NCBI RefSeq assembly: GCF_900316895.1
Contig: NZ_ONER01000048.1
Coordinates: 1 to 12,058, forward strand
From: an uncultured Methanobrevibacter sp.
GTDB taxonomy: Archaea; Methanobacteriota; Methanobacteria; Methanobacteriales; Methanobacteriaceae
Reading direction: 5' to 3'
Length of the DNA stretch: 12,058 bases
The translations under genes and the position numbers were made by a program. The notes below the pieces were generated by a model. The model was not told the origin of the DNA, did no database searches, and saw nothing but the letters and a program-made list of their open reading frames with translations. This document shows, in pieces, positions 6,742 to 12,058 of the stretch. How positions within the stretch are numbered: position 1 is the first letter of the stretch; the number at the start of each line of letters is the position of its first letter.

Positions 6742-6791
6742 AATTTTTAAAAAATAGTCGATAAAATTGTCAGGAAATTGAAAAATTCTAG

Positions 6792-6798
6792 AAAAAAA
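6792..6798 (-). terminator. T-tract terminator after tRNA-Ile
   Basis: Seven consecutive T residues on the minus strand, about 9-15 nt beyond the tRNA 3' end, with a further T5 run at 6781-6786. Archaeal RNA polymerase terminates at such oligo-T tracts without a hairpin. Confidence 0.5.
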
Positions 6799-6806
6799 TA
6801 GTTTAG

Positions 6807-6881
6807 TAGGCTAGATGGGATTCGAACCCATGACCTCCCGGTTATCAGCCGAGCGCGCTAACCAAGCTGTGCCACTAGCCT
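6807..6881 (-). tRNA. tRNA-Ile (anticodon GAU)
   Basis: A full cloverleaf can be folded: a perfect 7-bp acceptor stem (AGGCTAG/CTAGCCT), a D-arm GCAC-AGCTTGGTTA-GCGC, an anticodon arm CTCGG-CTGATAA-CCGGG with GAT at positions 34-36, a 5-nt variable loop AGGTC, and a T-arm ATGGG-TTCGAAT-CCCAT. The discriminator is A73 and no CCA is encoded. There is no intron. The D-stem has one A12-C23 mismatch where related tRNAs have a G-C pair. It reads AUC/AUU isoleucine codons. Confidence 0.95.
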
Positions 6882-6893
6882 ATGAGATTTGTG

Positions 6894-6909
6894 TGACAGT
6901 TAACTGTCA
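6894..6909. promoter_or_regulatory. 16-bp perfect palindrome at the tRNA-Ile promoter (operator or leader hairpin)
   Basis: TGACAGTTAACTGTCA is exactly self-complementary, and GTG/CAC flanks (6891-6893, 6911-6913) extend the symmetry with one unpaired base at 6910. It ends 12 bp before the tRNA 5' end, at or just after the start site predicted from the TATA box at 6933-6940. It could bind a dimeric repressor or fold as a 6-9 bp hairpin with a UUAA loop in the pre-tRNA leader. Function is inferred. Confidence 0.5.
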
Positions 6910-6932
6910 ACACTAATACTTATGTTTATTAC

Positions 6933-6940
6933 TATATATA
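6933..6940 (-). promoter_or_regulatory. TATA box for tRNA-Ile
   Basis: TATATATA within minus-strand TTATATATAG. The predicted start site about 26 bp downstream, near 6910, gives a 5' leader of about 30 nt to be removed by RNase P. Confidence 0.5.
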
Positions 6941-6983
6941 ACTCTTTCGGTTAAACATAGAATTTAATTAAAAAATTAAAATA

Positions 6984-7268
6984 TTATCTGTTAATCATTT
7001 CGTTGATGGATTCTGCCATTGCATGTCCTTCAACAGTAATGATTGCTTTTTCAATTCCTTCAACGTTTTCAGCTCTGATTTTAGCATCAGCAGCGATACG
7101 TGTAATACTCATACAACCTGGGTTGGTTGGTTTAAGAGTAATTTCAGCTTGATCACCGTCAACGGTAATATTTTGTACAATGCCCATTTCTACAATACTG
7201 ATTCCCATGTGTGGGTCATTAATTGGAGTAATAGCGTCTTTAATATCATTTACTAAATCTTCTGACAT
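6984..7268 (-). CDS. MIP18-family (DUF59) iron-sulfur cluster assembly protein
   Basis: This small cytosolic protein of the SufT/PaaD/MIP18 family takes part in Fe-S cluster assembly or delivery. Family marks are DPHMGISIVEMGIV (18-31) and NPGCMSI (49-55), where Cys52 is the conserved reactive cysteine. At 94 aa it is a single-domain form. An SD AGGAGA (7275-7280) lies 6 nt before the ATG. A TATATAAA box on the minus strand (7315-7322) gives a leader of about 24 nt, so it has its own promoter even though the upstream ArcS gene ends only 59 bp away. After the stop there is an AT-rich T-tract (about 6960-6983) that can terminate transcription. The client protein is not shown by the context. Confidence 0.88.
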   Translation of the reverse strand: MSEDLVNDIKDAITPINDPHMGISIVEMGIVQNITVDGDQAEITLKPTNPGCMSITRIAADAKIRAENVEGIEKAIITVEGHAMAESINEMINR

Positions 7269-7314
7269 AATAAGTCTCCTATAATTTATGTATTTATAGT
7301 TATCAATAATGGTA

Positions 7315-7322
7315 TTTATATA
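7315..7322 (-). promoter_or_regulatory. TATA box for the DUF59 gene
   Basis: TATATAAA on the minus strand, within CATATATAAATACC, centred about 26 bp before a start site near 7292. It sits 5 bp past the ArcS stop codon. The resulting leader contains the SD AGGAGA. Confidence 0.5.
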
Positions 7323-7327
7323 TGTTG

Positions 7328-8239
7328 TTATTTTTTCAGGCGATGCTTTAATTTAACGCCGATACCATTACTGCATTCTTCCATTTCACGACCGGTCATT
7401 ACAGCCCTGCCCACTCCAACGACGGTGTCGTCACGAACAACAACCACTTCGTCGCCCGGAATGATTTTATGGTCTGCCTTTTCAATTCCCGGTGCAAAAA
7501 CAGTATTTGTTTGGAGGTCAAAATCGATGTTTACAATATGGATTCCTAAATCTTTTAAGATTTCGCCTCCCGCTAAATTTAGTCTGAATAATCCATAATC
7601 TTTATTCAATAAAGCCAATTGGGTACCGTCGGATAAAATTCTTTTATGGTACATTCCTTTGGTCTTGACATTATCTGGGATAAATTTATCCCCATTTTCG
7701 CCAAACTGGTATTTGGCAATTGATCTTAGTCCGTGTATTGTCTTGTCTTTTCCCTTCACCCTTTGGTAATTCTTAAGCTCCATTCTTAAGTTATAAAGTG
7801 AATCAGGTGAAGTCGGACGTTCATCTGCACAGACATTGACAAAATCATCAACATAGGCTTCCAATGATTCCAGATAGCCTCCGGCAAGATTTGCCACAAT
7901 GTTTTTGCCTTCACAGTATTTTGCTATCAGCCTGCCGCTTTCCTCAATCTCATCCGCTGACCAGGAGCCTGTTGTGCTTACATCATATGACTGAATCGGA
8001 AATGTGTTTTCAAGTTCCCTTGGACATATTCCGAAAGGGGAAGTTACAATCAGCTCTTGAAATGATCTTGTCAGCTTTCTGAACTTCTGATGTGATTTGG
8101 AATTGGAGTACGGTTTTTTCATGCTGCACGGCAATAGGACAACAGTGTCGCCTAAGGGTTCCATCATTTCCATTCTTTGTCTCCATCTGACCGCTTCCGG
8201 GCGATACAGGGACTCTTCACTTGAACATATTACCTTCAT
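7328..8239 (-). CDS. arcS: archaeosine synthase ArcS, short form (DUF5591 + PUA)
   Basis: ArcS acts on preQ0 at position 15 of archaeal tRNA during conversion to archaeosine; in many archaea it works with the radical-SAM protein RaSEA. Residues 37-50 read PCSMKKPYSNSKSH, an exact match to the ArcS signature PC-X3-KPY-X2-S-X2-H. The C-terminal 75 residues look like a PUA RNA-binding domain (GIEKADHKIIPGDEVVVV, then VGVGRAVM). At 303 aa it lacks the N-terminal TGT-like half of full-length ArcS (over 500 aa). I start at the ATG 8239 because GAGG lies 6 nt upstream; the more distal TTG (8251) overlaps that SD. One base separates it from the HD gene stop, so it is the third gene of the tfe operon. 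The D-loop of the tRNA-Ile in this window has the expected G15 substrate position. Confidence 0.85.
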   Translation of the reverse strand: MKVICSSEESLYRPEAVRWRQRMEMMEPLGDTVVLLPCSMKKPYSNSKSHQKFRKLTRSFQELIVTSPFGICPRELENTFPIQSYDVSTTGSWSADEIEESGRLIAKYCEGKNIVANLAGGYLESLEAYVDDFVNVCADERPTSPDSLYNLRMELKNYQRVKGKDKTIHGLRSIAKYQFGENGDKFIPDNVKTKGMYHKRILSDGTQLALLNKDYGLFRLNLAGGEILKDLGIHIVNIDFDLQTNTVFAPGIEKADHKIIPGDEVVVVRDDTVVGVGRAVMTGREMEECSNGIGVKLKHRLKK

Positions 8240-8240
8240 A

Positions 8241-8732
8241 CTATTCCTCAAAAGCCTTTATCAGTTCATCATCAAGTTTTTTCAATCTTTCAATATTGTC
8301 ATCGCTGTCCTCAATCGTTCTCTGCCATTTTCTAATGACGAAATCAACATCCACCTCTTCAGTGCCGCTTATCAGATTGTCTGCATGTGCAACAATTTTT
8401 TCTTCAAGCGTTTGCGGAACGTAGGATTTTTCTGGAAGTCCAAGCTTCACGGCCTCTTCAGCGGTGATTCCCGCACCGATATGCCTTTCAATGATATTCA
8501 GCACATCAGTGGTGCAGCCATATTTTGAAGCTATTTCAACTCCGACGATGGCATGCCTTATTCCATGGGTCTGTGACCTTCCGATATCATGCAGCAATGC
8601 GCCTCTACGTATCAAATCTTTATCGGCATCATCAAAATTAGCGGCTATCTTCATAGCCTTCTTGCAGACAGCTTTGCAGTGCTGGATAACATTTTCAGGA
8701 GTGTTCTCCTTTTCAAGCAATTTAATTTCCAT
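8241..8732 (-). CDS. HD-domain phosphohydrolase (TIGR00295-like)
   Basis: This small HD-superfamily metal-dependent phosphohydrolase resembles the archaeal TIGR00295 family. Likely metal ligands are visible: His18 (IQHCKAV), His48-Asp49 (LLHDIGRS), His60 (RHAIVGVEIA), His84 (IERHIGAG) and Asp118 (VAHADNLISG). All are at HD-fold spacing, so it is probably active. The C-terminal 40 residues are charged and helical. It starts 5 nt after the tfe stop codon with no clear SD site and ends 1 nt before arcS, so translation is probably coupled. Its substrate is not known; the neighbours suggest RNA or nucleotide metabolism, but this is weak. Confidence 0.85.
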   Translation of the reverse strand: MEIKLLEKENTPENVIQHCKAVCKKAMKIAANFDDADKDLIRRGALLHDIGRSQTHGIRHAIVGVEIASKYGCTTDVLNIIERHIGAGITAEEAVKLGLPEKSYVPQTLEEKIVAHADNLISGTEEVDVDFVIRKWQRTIEDSDDNIERLKKLDDELIKAFEE

Positions 8733-8737
8733 TCTAT

Positions 8738-9403
8738 CTATTTTTTCTGTTTTTTGTTAAATGAATTTAAATCACTTTTGGTTAATTTGATATCCTTTTT
8801 AATCTGTTTGATTATTTCGGTGTTGTCCTGGAATTCCAATTCCTTTAAGCAGACGCATAGGAACTCTTCGTCTGAAGCTTCATCGAAATTGTATCTCACA
8901 TGGCCTAACGGACAGACGAAAAACATGTTGTTTTCTTCGTATTCCAATTTTTCATTAAGCTCTTTTAATTCCTTTTCGCCTTCTTCGTTTATTTGCCTTA
9001 CCAATTCATCTTCATCAAATTTCCATGAATAGGTGTACCATTGGGTTTCAGGATCTTTGCTTCTTTTATAATTTGCAATTTTTAAATCATAAAGTTTGTA
9101 TAAAAATTTCCTTACGATATTCAATTTGATTTCTGTCTTGTTTGATATTTCCTCATCGGTTTCAATGCCATCAATCAATGCTTGAATAATAGGAATGATG
9201 GTTTTTTCAACGGTGTCTTGTATATCCTTAGCGATATATTCTATATCTTCTTGTGATAGGTTTAATGTTCTTATAAGAGTATCAATTCCTTCGGGGGTTT
9301 CTTCATCCGGATAATATTCTTTAAATCTTTTTTTAAGGTTTTCTTCATGTTCCTTTTCTACTATTTTAGACAATGATTTTTTTACCAATGGATTGTTTAG
9401 CAT
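8738..9403 (-). CDS. tfe: transcription initiation factor E subunit alpha (TFE), atypical
   Basis: TFE binds RNA polymerase at the clamp and helps open promoter DNA. The winged-helix part is clear: PIIQALIDGIETDEEIS then TEIKLNIVRKFLYKLYDLKIANYKR (about 70-115) and WYTYSWKF (122-129), followed by a linker helix (about 131-157). The family normally has about 20 residues before PII; here about 45 extra charged, helical residues (roughly 20-65) are inserted. The zinc ribbon (161-194, ending in ELEFQDN) keeps its frame but reads CPLGH and CVC instead of two CxxC knuckles. A Lys-rich tail of about 27 residues follows, giving 221 aa against the usual 160-190. The SD AGGGGA lies 7 nt before the ATG. 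It is first in an operon with the HD and arcS genes. Confidence 0.9.
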   Translation of the reverse strand: MLNNPLVKKSLSKIVEKEHEENLKKRFKEYYPDEETPEGIDTLIRTLNLSQEDIEYIAKDIQDTVEKTIIPIIQALIDGIETDEEISNKTEIKLNIVRKFLYKLYDLKIANYKRSKDPETQWYTYSWKFDEDELVRQINEEGEKELKELNEKLEYEENNMFFVCPLGHVRYNFDEASDEEFLCVCLKELEFQDNTEIIKQIKKDIKLTKSDLNSFNKKQKK

Positions 9404-9490
9404 TTAATTTCCCCTAATATATCTGTAAAGATAAAAATAATAAAATTATTATTAGTTATATTCTTTTTATTATAAAAATATATCTAATAT
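9404..9490 (-). promoter_or_regulatory. AT-rich spacer: aminotransferase terminator and tfe promoter region
   Basis: This 87-bp spacer is almost entirely A/T. Minus-strand T-tracts just after the aminotransferase stop (about 9470-9480) can terminate that operon. A minus-strand TATAATAAAA-type box around 9464-9474 or a box nearer the gene could drive tfe. I cannot choose between them by eye. Confidence 0.35.
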
Positions 9491-10690
9491 TTAATATTCT
9501 TTTAAAATTTCTAGTAAGTTTTTGGCAATATAGTCCACTTCATCATCGCTTAAGGTGGAATAAATCGGCAGACTTATTTCATTTTCAAACAGGTGATATG
9601 CATTAGGATAATCTTCAATGTTGAATCCCAAATTCTTGTATGCTGTCAAGAGCGGAAGCGGCTTGTAATGGACGTTGGTGCTTATTCCGCGTTCTTCCAT
9701 TTTTACGATGATTTCATTTCTCTCTTCCAGGCCCATGCCTTCAAGCCTTGCCAGATACAGGTGGCCTGATGATTTGTGGTTTTCACCGGTATGTTCAGGC
9801 ATGACAACTCTTGTGCCCTTGAATGCCTCTTCGTATTTTTCAATGATTTCATGTCTTCTTGTTAACATGGAGTCATATCTTTTTAACTGGCCGAGGCCTA
9901 TTCCTGCCTGAATGTCAGTCATATTGCATTTGTAAGCCGGAATCAGGATATCGTATTCCCATGATCCTTTCTGGGTTTTTTCCAATGCGTCTTTGGTTTG
10001 GCCGTGAAGTGAATAAATCTGATATTTCTTATAGAGTTTTTCATCGTCCAGGCCGTCATGTGATTTCCAGGTTACCGCTCCTCCCTCTGCAGTGGTCAGG
10101 TTTTTGACGGCATGGAATGAAAAGCAGGTGAAATCAGCGAATGCTCCGGATTTTTTGTTATTTTGAACGGCACCGAAACCGTGGGCTGAGTCTGCCACAA
10201 CGATGATTCTGTTGAACGCTTCCTGAATATCATTGGATGGTGTGAACAGATCCTTTTTGGCTTCAACCACTTCAAATATCTTATCGTAGTCACATAGGAT
10301 GCCTGCAATGTCAACAGGTATGATTGCCTTTGTTTTTTCGGTGATTGCTTCAGCCATTTTTGAATAATCCATTTCCTCCCTGTCTGTTTGGCTGTCAACC
10401 ATTACAGGTGTCGCTCCGACATGACAGATCACGCTGCAGGAAGCGGTATAGGTGTATGCAGGCACGATTACCTCATCGCCTTTTCCGATTCCCAATACTC
10501 TCAGGGTCATTTCCAAAGCGGTGGTTGCTGCGCTCAGGCAAACTGTTTTTGCACTGCCGCAGTACTCTGTGATTTGCCGTTCGAATTCCTTTGTTTTAGG
10601 TCCGGTTGTAATCCAGCCTGATTTGAGTGCAGCTACTACTTCCTCTATTTCTACATCTGTAATGTCCGGGGGTGAAAAAGGTATATTCAT
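9491..10690 (-). CDS. DegT/DnrJ/EryC1/StrS-family sugar-nucleotide aminotransferase
   Basis: This PLP-dependent aminotransferase converts a 4-keto nucleotide sugar to the 4-amino sugar, like PseC, PglE or ArnB. Residues 25-37 (GWITTGPKTKEFE) match the family's substrate-loop opening. VADSAHGFGA (165-174) holds the PLP-binding Asp167, and FSFHAVKNLTTAEGG (190-204) holds the Schiff-base Lys196. NVHYKPL (about 336-342) is the usual C-terminal marker. The length (399 aa) is a little above average owing to an insert of about 20 residues at 140-162. An SD GGAG lies 8 nt upstream, inside the end of the dehydratase gene, and the two genes are 3 nt apart. The dehydratase next door would supply the 4-keto sugar. 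The sugar product is not readable from sequence. Confidence 0.9.
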   Translation of the reverse strand: MNIPFSPPDITDVEIEEVVAALKSGWITTGPKTKEFERQITEYCGSAKTVCLSAATTALEMTLRVLGIGKGDEVIVPAYTYTASCSVICHVGATPVMVDSQTDREEMDYSKMAEAITEKTKAIIPVDIAGILCDYDKIFEVVEAKKDLFTPSNDIQEAFNRIIVVADSAHGFGAVQNNKKSGAFADFTCFSFHAVKNLTTAEGGAVTWKSHDGLDDEKLYKKYQIYSLHGQTKDALEKTQKGSWEYDILIPAYKCNMTDIQAGIGLGQLKRYDSMLTRRHEIIEKYEEAFKGTRVVMPEHTGENHKSSGHLYLARLEGMGLEERNEIIVKMEERGISTNVHYKPLPLLTAYKNLGFNIEDYPNAYHLFENEISLPIYSTLSDDEVDYIAKNLLEILKEY

Positions 10691-10693
10691 TGT

Positions 10694-12058
10694 CTATTCT
10701 CCATTAACTTCTTCAGGTTCCTTATATGTAGGAACGCATTTTTTCATTGTCTCTTTGATTTCCTCTTTAGAGGTATTCTCGTTATTCAGGATTTCCCTAA
10801 ACATGTCCAATTTATCTTCGACATCATCCATTGTCAAGTCCATAGGCTCTGTGATGAATATCTTTTCATGTTTAGTTCCTTCCAGGTTTTCTTCATCCAT
10901 CAGCAATTCTTCGTAAAGCTTTTCTCCAGGTCTCATTCCTGTGATTTCAATTTCCATATCCTCTCCGAGTGTATATCCGGATAGCTCGATTAGGCTTTTT
11001 GCCAGGTCATAGATCTTGACCGGCTCTCCCATATCCAGAACGAATATCTCTCCGCCTTCCGCATAGGTGATTGCCTGAAGAACTAAGGCCACCGCTTCAG
11101 GTATTGTCATGAAGAATCTGGTGATTTCCTTGTGGGTTACGGTTAAAGGTCCGCCGTGAGCCATTTGCTTTTTGAATAGCGGAACAACGGATCCGTTACT
11201 TCCCAAAACATTTCCAAAACGAACGGCCACATATTCGGTATCGCTTTTTTTGTCCTTGGCCTGGATTATCATTTCGCATAGCCTTTTGGTGGCGCCCATG
11301 ATGTTTGTAGGGTTGACCGCCTTGTCGGTGGAAATCAGGATAAAACGCTTAACGTTATACTCATCGGAACAGTTTACAAGATTGTATGTTCCGAACACGT
11401 TATTCTTTATCGCTTCTGTCGGGTTGTTCTCCATCAGAGGCACATGCTTGTGTGCCGCAGCATGAAATACGATTTCAGGCATGTATTTCTCAAATATTGC
11501 ATCCAGCCTTTCCTTTTCACGGATATTTGCAACAATTGCTCTTATGTCATTGTTCGGATGATTGGTTTTAAGTTCCAGTTCAATGTCATACAAGCTGTTT
11601 TCATAGTTGTCCAGAAGCAGGAGCTGTTTTGGATTGTGAATCATAATCTGCCTTGTAAGCTCAGAGCCGATTGATCCTCCAGCACCGGTTACCAGAACGA
11701 CCTTTCCCTGAATCAGGTTCTTGATGTTCTGGTTGTCAAGCTCGATAGGGTCTCTTCCAAGCAGGTCCTCAATTCCCACATCCCTCAGGCTGTGGTAGAG
11801 GTTCTCCTCTTTTATCAGTTCGGTCAGGCTTGGAAGGACTTTCACTTTGGCATTTGTTTTGCTGCAGATTTCAAGGATTTCCTTCTTGTTCTTATTGTCA
11901 ATGTTCACGATTGAAAAGAATATCTCGTCAACGTCGTTTGCTTCACAGATTTTTATGATGTCGTTTCTGTCTCCGATGATTTTTACGCCTGCAACGGAAT
12001 AGCCGATACGCTTTTTGTTGTCATCCACAATTCCGACAATGTCGTATTGTCCCTTTAA
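10694..12058 (-). CDS. UDP-GlcNAc 4,6-dehydratase of the CapD/PglF long type (5' end beyond window)
   Basis: This is the C-terminal part of a membrane-type nucleotide-sugar 4,6-dehydratase. The frame stays open to the right edge (LKGQYDIVGIVDDN...), so the GTG at 12028 is an internal valine codon, not a start. A CoA-binding-like Rossmann segment comes first (to about nt 11760). Then follows an extended SDR domain with VTGAGGSIGSELTRQ (about nt 11650-11695) and AAAHKHVPLMENN. The catalytic block is STDKAVNPTNIMGATKR, with Thr-Asp-Lys and Met in place of the usual SDR Tyr, as in PglF. VRFGNVLGSNGSVVPLF and GMRPGEKLYEELL are further family signatures. The missing N-terminus should contain about four transmembrane helices. 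It feeds the aminotransferase 3 nt downstream. Expected role: making diamino or 6-deoxy sugars for surface glycans. Confidence 0.92.
   Translation of the reverse strand, partial: LKGQYDIVGIVDDNKKRIGYSVAGVKIIGDRNDIIKICEANDVDEIFFSIVNIDNKNKKEILEICSKTNAKVKVLPSLTELIKEENLYHSLRDVGIEDLLGRDPIELDNQNIKNLIQGKVVLVTGAGGSIGSELTRQIMIHNPKQLLLLDNYENSLYDIELELKTNHPNNDIRAIVANIREKERLDAIFEKYMPEIVFHAAAHKHVPLMENNPTEAIKNNVFGTYNLVNCSDEYNVKRFILISTDKAVNPTNIMGATKRLCEMIIQAKDKKSDTEYVAVRFGNVLGSNGSVVPLFKKQMAHGGPLTVTHKEITRFFMTIPEAVALVLQAITYAEGGEIFVLDMGEPVKIYDLAKSLIELSGYTLGEDMEIEITGMRPGEKLYEELLMDEENLEGTKHEKIFITEPMDLTMDDVEDKLDMFREILNNENTSKEEIKETMKKCVPTYKEPEEVNGE

Noticed and set aside
8249..8251. TTG as start of arcS
   Set aside because: GAGG with 6-nt spacing points to the ATG at 8237-8239, and the TTG would overlap the HD gene and that SD site.
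8097..9032. Open frames on the plus strand opposite arcS, the HD gene and tfe
   Set aside because: Each is antisense to a gene with clear family motifs and has Ser/Phe/Leu-rich translation with no domain.
9420..9460. AT-rich inverted repeat (AATAAT...ATTATT) before tfe
   Set aside because: In a spacer that is almost wholly A/T, such short symmetries are expected by chance.
10452..10916. 154-residue open frame on the plus strand
   Set aside because: It is antisense across the aminotransferase and dehydratase genes and has low-complexity Ser/Phe-rich composition typical of reverse-strand shadows.
12026..12028. GTG as start of the dehydratase
   Set aside because: The frame continues upstream to the window edge with LKGQYDIVGIVDD, which matches the family's Rossmann domain, so this valine is internal.
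1..12058. CRISPR array, insertion sequence, prophage or toxin-antitoxin module
   Set aside because: No regularly spaced repeats, transposase, integrase, phage or toxin motifs were seen. The protein-coding genes are housekeeping or envelope genes in compact operons.

Overview
The window is a gene-dense stretch of a low-GC archaeal chromosome, most likely a Methanobacteriales methanogen close to Methanobrevibacter. Evidence for archaea: Pelota, transcription factor E (TFE), an ArcS-type archaeosine enzyme, TATA-box promoters (TTTATATA/TTATATAA) about 25 bp from start sites, and several genes that appear leaderless. Evidence for Methanobacteriales: a hydrogenase maturation gene (hypC) and a MraY-like/MurG-like pair of the kind expected for pseudomurein wall synthesis. 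The genus is inferred from composition and gene content, not from a marker search.

Layout. (1) 1-2443: tyrA (prephenate dehydrogenase, minus) and pelA (Pelota, plus) diverge from a 59-bp spacer holding one palindromic TATA box. (2) 2494-4520: a two-gene plus-strand operon encodes a polytopic MraY/WecA-type phosphosugar transferase and a MurG-like (GT28-type) glycosyltransferase, probably consecutive lipid-linked steps of envelope synthesis. (3) 4526-5827: a divergent pyridine nucleotide-disulfide oxidoreductase on the minus strand converges on that operon through a terminator hairpin overlapping the gene ends. (4) 5907-6182: hypC diverges from the oxidoreductase. (5) 6176-6712: an HTH+ACT regulator of amino-acid metabolism, minus, overlaps the end of hypC. 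(6) 6807-6881: tRNA-Ile(GAU), minus, with a 16-bp perfect palindrome just upstream. (7) 6984-9403: a MIP18/DUF59 Fe-S assembly protein with its own promoter, then the tfe - HD phosphohydrolase - short ArcS operon, all minus. (8) 9491-12058: a PLP sugar aminotransferase and the C-terminal part of a membrane-type UDP-sugar 4,6-dehydratase, minus, running off the right edge.

The genes fall into three themes: envelope and sugar-nucleotide synthesis (regions 2 and 8), information processing (Pelota, TFE, ArcS, tRNA-Ile), and amino-acid metabolism or cofactor assembly (TyrA, ACT regulator, HypC, DUF59). I saw no transposon, CRISPR array, phage gene or toxin-antitoxin pair. All intergenic gaps are about 110 bp or shorter. 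The most notable points are the archaeal MraY/MurG-like couple with altered MraY motifs, a TFE with an insertion and a degraded zinc ribbon, the palindrome at the tRNA-Ile promoter, and the unusual disulfide oxidoreductase.
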